This document shows, one piece after another, positions 6,318 to 9,228 of a DNA stretch of 9,228 nt. A program made the translations under genes and the position numbers. The stretch lies in NCBI GenBank assembly GCA_902783935.1, contig CACZTA010000282.1, forward strand, positions 1-9,228. Direction: 5' to 3'. The notes under the pieces were generated by a model that had not been told where the DNA came from, did not search any database, and saw nothing but the letters and a program-made list of their open reading frames with translations. Source of the DNA: an uncultured Lachnospiraceae bacterium (GTDB lineage Bacteria; Bacillota; Clostridia; Lachnospirales; Lachnospiraceae). The first letter of the stretch is position 1; the number at the start of each line of letters is the position of its first letter.

Positions 6318-7514
6318 ATGCAGGATATTCAGAAAGACACATCACTGAAACCCGAGATGAATACTATCCCGGAGGGGCGTCTCGCGATCATTCCCCTGAA
6401 AAGCACGGAAGAGATCGGCCGGAAGGTCGATGCATTTCTTGTCAAATGGCGCAAAGAAAGGGTTGAAGCCGGAATCATATCCGGAGATAACGGCTATCTC
6501 CGCGATTCCTATATCGTAAGAGCAGAAAACCCGCGTTTCGGCTCCGGTGAAGCCAAAGGCACCATCCGGCAGTCTGTACGCGGTGACGACCTGTATCTCA
6601 TGGTCGACGTCATGAATTACAGTCTGACCTATCAGATGAACGGCTTTGAAAATGTCATGTCCCCGGATGATCACTTCCAGGACCTGAAGCGCGTGATCGC
6701 AGCAGCGGCCCACAAGTGCCGCCGTGTCAATGTGATTATGCCCTACCTCTATGAAGGGCGCCAGATCAAACAGAACGGCCGGGAATCCCTGGACTGCGCC
6801 GGCGCCCTGCAGGAGCTCATTGACCTGGGGGTAGAAAACATTATTACTTTTGACGCGCATGACGTGCGTGTCCAGAACGCTATCCCGCTGAACGGTTTTG
6901 AGACGGTCTCTCCGAGTTATCAGTTTCTTAAAAACGTGCTCCGGTGTGAGTCCGATCTGAAAATCGACAGCGGCCATATGATGACCGTGAGTCCGGACGA
7001 GGGCGGCATGAGCCGCGCGATCTACCTGGCAAATGTCCTCGGGATCGATATGGGCATGTTTTATAAACGCAGGGATTATACCCGCCTTGTCAACGGGAAA
7101 AACCCGATCATTGCCCACGAATTCCTCGGCCCGGAGGTCGAGGGGAAAGACATCATCATCATCGACGACATGATTTCCTCCGGGGAAGGCGTCCTGGAAA
7201 CCGCAAAGCTCCTGAAAAAGAAGAAGGCGCGCAGGGTATTCATCTGCGTGACGTTCGGTGTTTTCACCAACGGGATCGCCGCTTTCGACAAAGCGTATAA
7301 ACAGGGACATTTTAATAAGCTCATCACGACAAATCTGGTCTACCAGCCCGAAGAACTGAGCACGAGGCCCTATTATAAGTGCTGTGATATGAGCAAGTTC
7401 CTGGCGCTCATCATTGACACGCTTAATCACGACTGCTCACTTTCCAAACTGCTTAATCCCGTGGACCGCATTCACCGGGTCGTCGAAAAATACAACAGCG
7501 GAAAAGCCGTATAA
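6318..7514 (+). CDS. prs: ribose-phosphate pyrophosphokinase, long divergent clostridial form
   Basis: PRPP synthetase converts ribose 5-phosphate and ATP to PRPP and AMP, feeding purine, pyrimidine, histidine, tryptophan and NAD synthesis. The 398-residue product exceeds the usual bacterial length of about 315. An extra N-terminal segment of about 60 residues precedes the first phosphoribosyltransferase-like half. Recognisable elements are VRGDDLYLMVD (87-97), MPYLYEGRQ (141-149) where classical enzymes have PYxxYARQD, DAHD (179-182) for DLHA, SPDEGG (225-230), the flexible-loop KRR (250-252) and the PRPP loop IIIDDMISSGEG (280-291) in place of the classical DDxIDTAGT. The family is clear but several motifs are altered, so it may be a paralogue with different control or substrate preference. 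The ATG at 6318 has GGAGG (6305-6309) at 8 bases; a Met at residue 14 lacks a comparable site. It is the last gene of the operon and its final codons form the terminator stem. Confidence 0.92.
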   Translation: MQDIQKDTSLKPEMNTIPEGRLAIIPLKSTEEIGRKVDAFLVKWRKERVEAGIISGDNGYLRDSYIVRAENPRFGSGEAKGTIRQSVRGDDLYLMVDVMNYSLTYQMNGFENVMSPDDHFQDLKRVIAAAAHKCRRVNVIMPYLYEGRQIKQNGRESLDCAGALQELIDLGVENIITFDAHDVRVQNAIPLNGFETVSPSYQFLKNVLRCESDLKIDSGHMMTVSPDEGGMSRAIYLANVLGIDMGMFYKRRDYTRLVNGKNPIIAHEFLGPEVEGKDIIIIDDMISSGEGVLETAKLLKKKKARRVFICVTFGVFTNGIAAFDKAYKQGHFNKLITTNLVYQPEELSTRPYYKCCDMSKFLALIIDTLNHDCSLSKLLNPVDRIHRVVEKYNSGKAV

Positions 7515-7533
7515 AGGCTTTTCCGCTGTTTTT
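7494..7533. terminator. bidirectional terminator between prs and clpB
   Basis: A perfect 15-bp stem (7494-7508 with 7516-7530) closes a 7-base loop that contains the prs stop codon. On the plus strand five T's (7529-7533) overlap and follow the stem end. On the minus strand the stem is followed by GTA and five T's (7490-7486). It therefore looks functional for prs and, 28 bases beyond the clpB stop, for clpB as well. Confidence 0.9.
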
Positions 7534-7557
7534 CTCTATTTCATATCCTGTACAGTT

Positions 7558-9228
7558 TTATTTCTGTACCGTCAGTTCCCCGTTTTCCAGTGCGATCACC
7601 AGTGTGTCTCCTTCGCGGACATGACCGCCGAGGATCTCTTTTGCCGCAAGCGTCTCGACTGACTGTTGCAGATACCTCTTCAGCGGCCGCGCGCCGTAAA
7701 CCGGGTCGTAGCCGTGGTCGATCACATACCGGACAGCCTCATCCGTGAGCCTGATGGACAGCTGCTGCGAAGCCAGACGCTCGTTGAGTTCAGAGATCAG
7801 GAGTTCAATGATTCCGCTGATATTATCCTTCGTGAGCGGACGGAAGAGGATCGTCTCATCGAGACGGTTCAGGAATTCAGGGCGGAAACGTGCCCGGAGC
7901 TCAGCCTGGACATTCTGCGCCGCCTCTTCACTGATCTCCCCGTTCTCCGTTATGCCGTCCAGCAGGTACTGCGAACCGATATTCGAGGTCAGGATGAGAA
8001 TCGTGTTCTTGAAGTCCACCGTCCTGCCCTGGCTGTCCGTGATCCTTCCGTCGTCAAGTACCTGGAGCAGCACATTGAACACATCGGGATGTGCCTTTTC
8101 AACTTCGTCAAACAGCACGACCGAGAACGGTTTCCTGCGGACAGCTTCCGTAAGCTGGCCGCCTTCATCGTAACCGACATATCCCGGAGGCGCTCCGATC
8201 AGCCGGGAGACGGAGAATTTCTCCATATACTCCGACATATCGATCCGCACCATATTCCGTTCGTCGTCAAACAGATATGCGGCCAGTGTTTTCGCCAGTT
8301 CGGTTTTTCCGACGCCCGTCGGGCCGAGGAACAGGAAGGAACCGATCGGCCGCTTCGGGTCTTTGATCCCCGCTTTCGAGCGCAGGATCGCATCCGAAAC
8401 CTTCTGCACCGCTTCATCCTGTCCGATCACCCGCCTGTGCAGCTCATCGGAGAGGGAAAGAAGCTTCTCCCGCTCTCCGGCCGTGAGCTTCGTCACCGGG
8501 ATCCCCGTCCACTTTGACACGATTCTGGCAATTTCATCGTCAGTCACCGCTTCCCGGACCATCGTAAGATCCTTGTCCCTGAGGAGCGCTTCCGCGTCTT
8601 CCAGCGCTTTCCGGACCTTCGGCAGTTCGCCGTACTGGAGTTCGGCAGCCCGGTTGAGGTCATACGCCCTCTTGGCGATTTCGATCTGTTTATTGATCTC
8701 GTCGATCTGCTCGCGGTAATTCTTCAGGCCTTCGACAGCCGTCTTCTCATTCTCCCACTGCGCTTTCCTTGTATTAAAGTCATCCGTCATGTCGCCGAGA
8801 TTCTTCTCGATTGTCTCAAGCCGCTCACGGCTCAGCTGATCACTCTCCTTTTTCAGGGCCATCGCCTCGATCTTCAGCTGGGTAATCCGCCGGTTCAGTT
8901 CATCGAGTTCTGTCGGCAGGGAATTCAGCTCCGTCTTGATCAGCGCGCAGGCTTCATCCACGAGGTCGATCGCCTTGTCCGGCAGGAACCTGTCCGTGAT
9001 GTAGCGGTTGGACAGGACCGCGGCGGATACCAGCGCATTATCCGTAATCTTTACGCCGTGATAGACTTCGTAGCGCTCTTTGAGGCCTCTTAAGATTGAG
9101 ATGGTGTCTTCAACCGTCGGCTCGTCGATCATGACCGGCTGGAAGCGGCGCTCCAGCGCCTTGTCCTTTTCAATATATTCGCGGTACTCGTCGAGTGTCG
9201 TGGCGCCGATGCAGTGCAGCTCCCCGCG
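7558..9228 (-). CDS. clpB: ATP-dependent disaggregase ClpB, partial (N-terminus outside the window)
   Basis: ClpB is a cytoplasmic hexameric AAA+ chaperone that works with DnaK to pull polypeptides out of aggregates. The frame is open to the right edge; 556 residues are visible, and alignment with E. coli ClpB suggests about 300 are missing (N-domain and most of the first ATPase domain). Visible in order (fragment numbering): the end of the first AAA+ domain with [15 protein letters not shown] (8-22) and the paired arginine fingers R27-R28; the coiled-coil middle domain (about 100-225); SKWTGIPV (238-245); and the second AAA+ domain. The latter has Walker A GPTGVGKT (302-309), pore loop GYVGY (349-353), Walker B VVLFDE (370-375), sensor 1 TSN (414-416), arginine finger R455 and sensor 2 GAR (512-514). 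The middle domain and the lack of an IGF/IGL loop distinguish it from ClpA/ClpC. An internal Met at 9132 is not the start. The TAA stop faces prs across a shared terminator. Promoter and any CtsR/CIRCE-type control lie outside. Confidence 0.97.
   Translation of the reverse strand, partial: RGELHCIGATTLDEYREYIEKDKALERRFQPVMIDEPTVEDTISILRGLKERYEVYHGVKITDNALVSAAVLSNRYITDRFLPDKAIDLVDEACALIKTELNSLPTELDELNRRITQLKIEAMALKKESDQLSRERLETIEKNLGDMTDDFNTRKAQWENEKTAVEGLKNYREQIDEINKQIEIAKRAYDLNRAAELQYGELPKVRKALEDAEALLRDKDLTMVREAVTDDEIARIVSKWTGIPVTKLTAGEREKLLSLSDELHRRVIGQDEAVQKVSDAILRSKAGIKDPKRPIGSFLFLGPTGVGKTELAKTLAAYLFDDERNMVRIDMSEYMEKFSVSRLIGAPPGYVGYDEGGQLTEAVRRKPFSVVLFDEVEKAHPDVFNVLLQVLDDGRITDSQGRTVDFKNTILILTSNIGSQYLLDGITENGEISEEAAQNVQAELRARFRPEFLNRLDETILFRPLTKDNISGIIELLISELNERLASQQLSIRLTDEAVRYVIDHGYDPVYGARPLKRYLQQSVETLAAKEILGGHVREGDTLVIALENGELTVQK

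Noticed and set aside
6342..7430. 362-codon minus-strand open frame opposite prs
   Set aside because: It is antisense to prs with no recognisable domain; low stop density comes from the GC-biased third positions of the real gene.
7666..8517. 283-codon plus-strand open frame opposite clpB
   Set aside because: It is antisense to the highly conserved second ATPase domain of ClpB; coding signal belongs to the minus strand.
9130..9132. ATG at 9132 as the clpB start
   Set aside because: The same frame is open to the window edge, and the 32 upstream codons encode conserved ClpB sequence, so this is an internal methionine.

Overview
This window looks like ordinary chromosomal core sequence from a Gram-positive anaerobe of the Clostridia, most likely a Lachnospiraceae-type Firmicute. 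The evidence is the paired GlgC/GlgD ADP-glucose pyrophosphorylase subunits, a DnaD-family primosome gene directly upstream of a DnaI/DnaC-type helicase loader, a long (398-residue) divergent ribose-phosphate pyrophosphokinase, strong GGAGG-type ribosome binding sites, and moderate GC judged by eye. Taxonomy is inferred from gene content, not from a database search. There are no rRNA or tRNA genes, insertion sequences, phage genes or CRISPR arrays.

Layout. (1) Positions 19-2417, minus strand: glgC then glgD, translationally coupled by a 4-base ATGA overlap, making ADP-glucose for glycogen synthesis. (2) Positions 2418-2756: a 339-base divergent intergenic region with an AT-rich core, a promoter firing left into glgCD and one firing right into murC. 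(3) Positions 2757-4136, plus strand: murC, a cell-wall precursor ligase. (4) Positions 4137-4302: a short, dense intergenic region with a 12-bp inverted repeat, five sequences resembling DnaA boxes, and an extended -10 promoter. (5) Positions 4303-7514, plus strand: an apparent operon of a DnaD/DnaB-family primosome protein, a DnaI/DnaC-like AAA+ helicase loader and prs, with gaps of 15 and 26 bases and no internal terminator seen. (6) Positions 7494-7533: a strong hairpin with T-rich flanks on both sides, which probably terminates prs and the convergent clpB. (7) Positions 7558-9228, minus strand: the C-terminal two thirds of the disaggregase ClpB, running off the right edge.

The genes serve growth-linked housekeeping: carbon storage, peptidoglycan synthesis, replication initiation or restart, nucleotide precursor (PRPP) supply and protein quality control. 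I did not find a new multi-gene system. The observations most worth checking are regulatory: the DnaA-box-like array beside the primosome operon promoter, the bidirectional terminator whose stem encodes the last residues of Prs, the duplicated DnaD-type domain in the primosome protein, and the divergent Prs in a replication operon.
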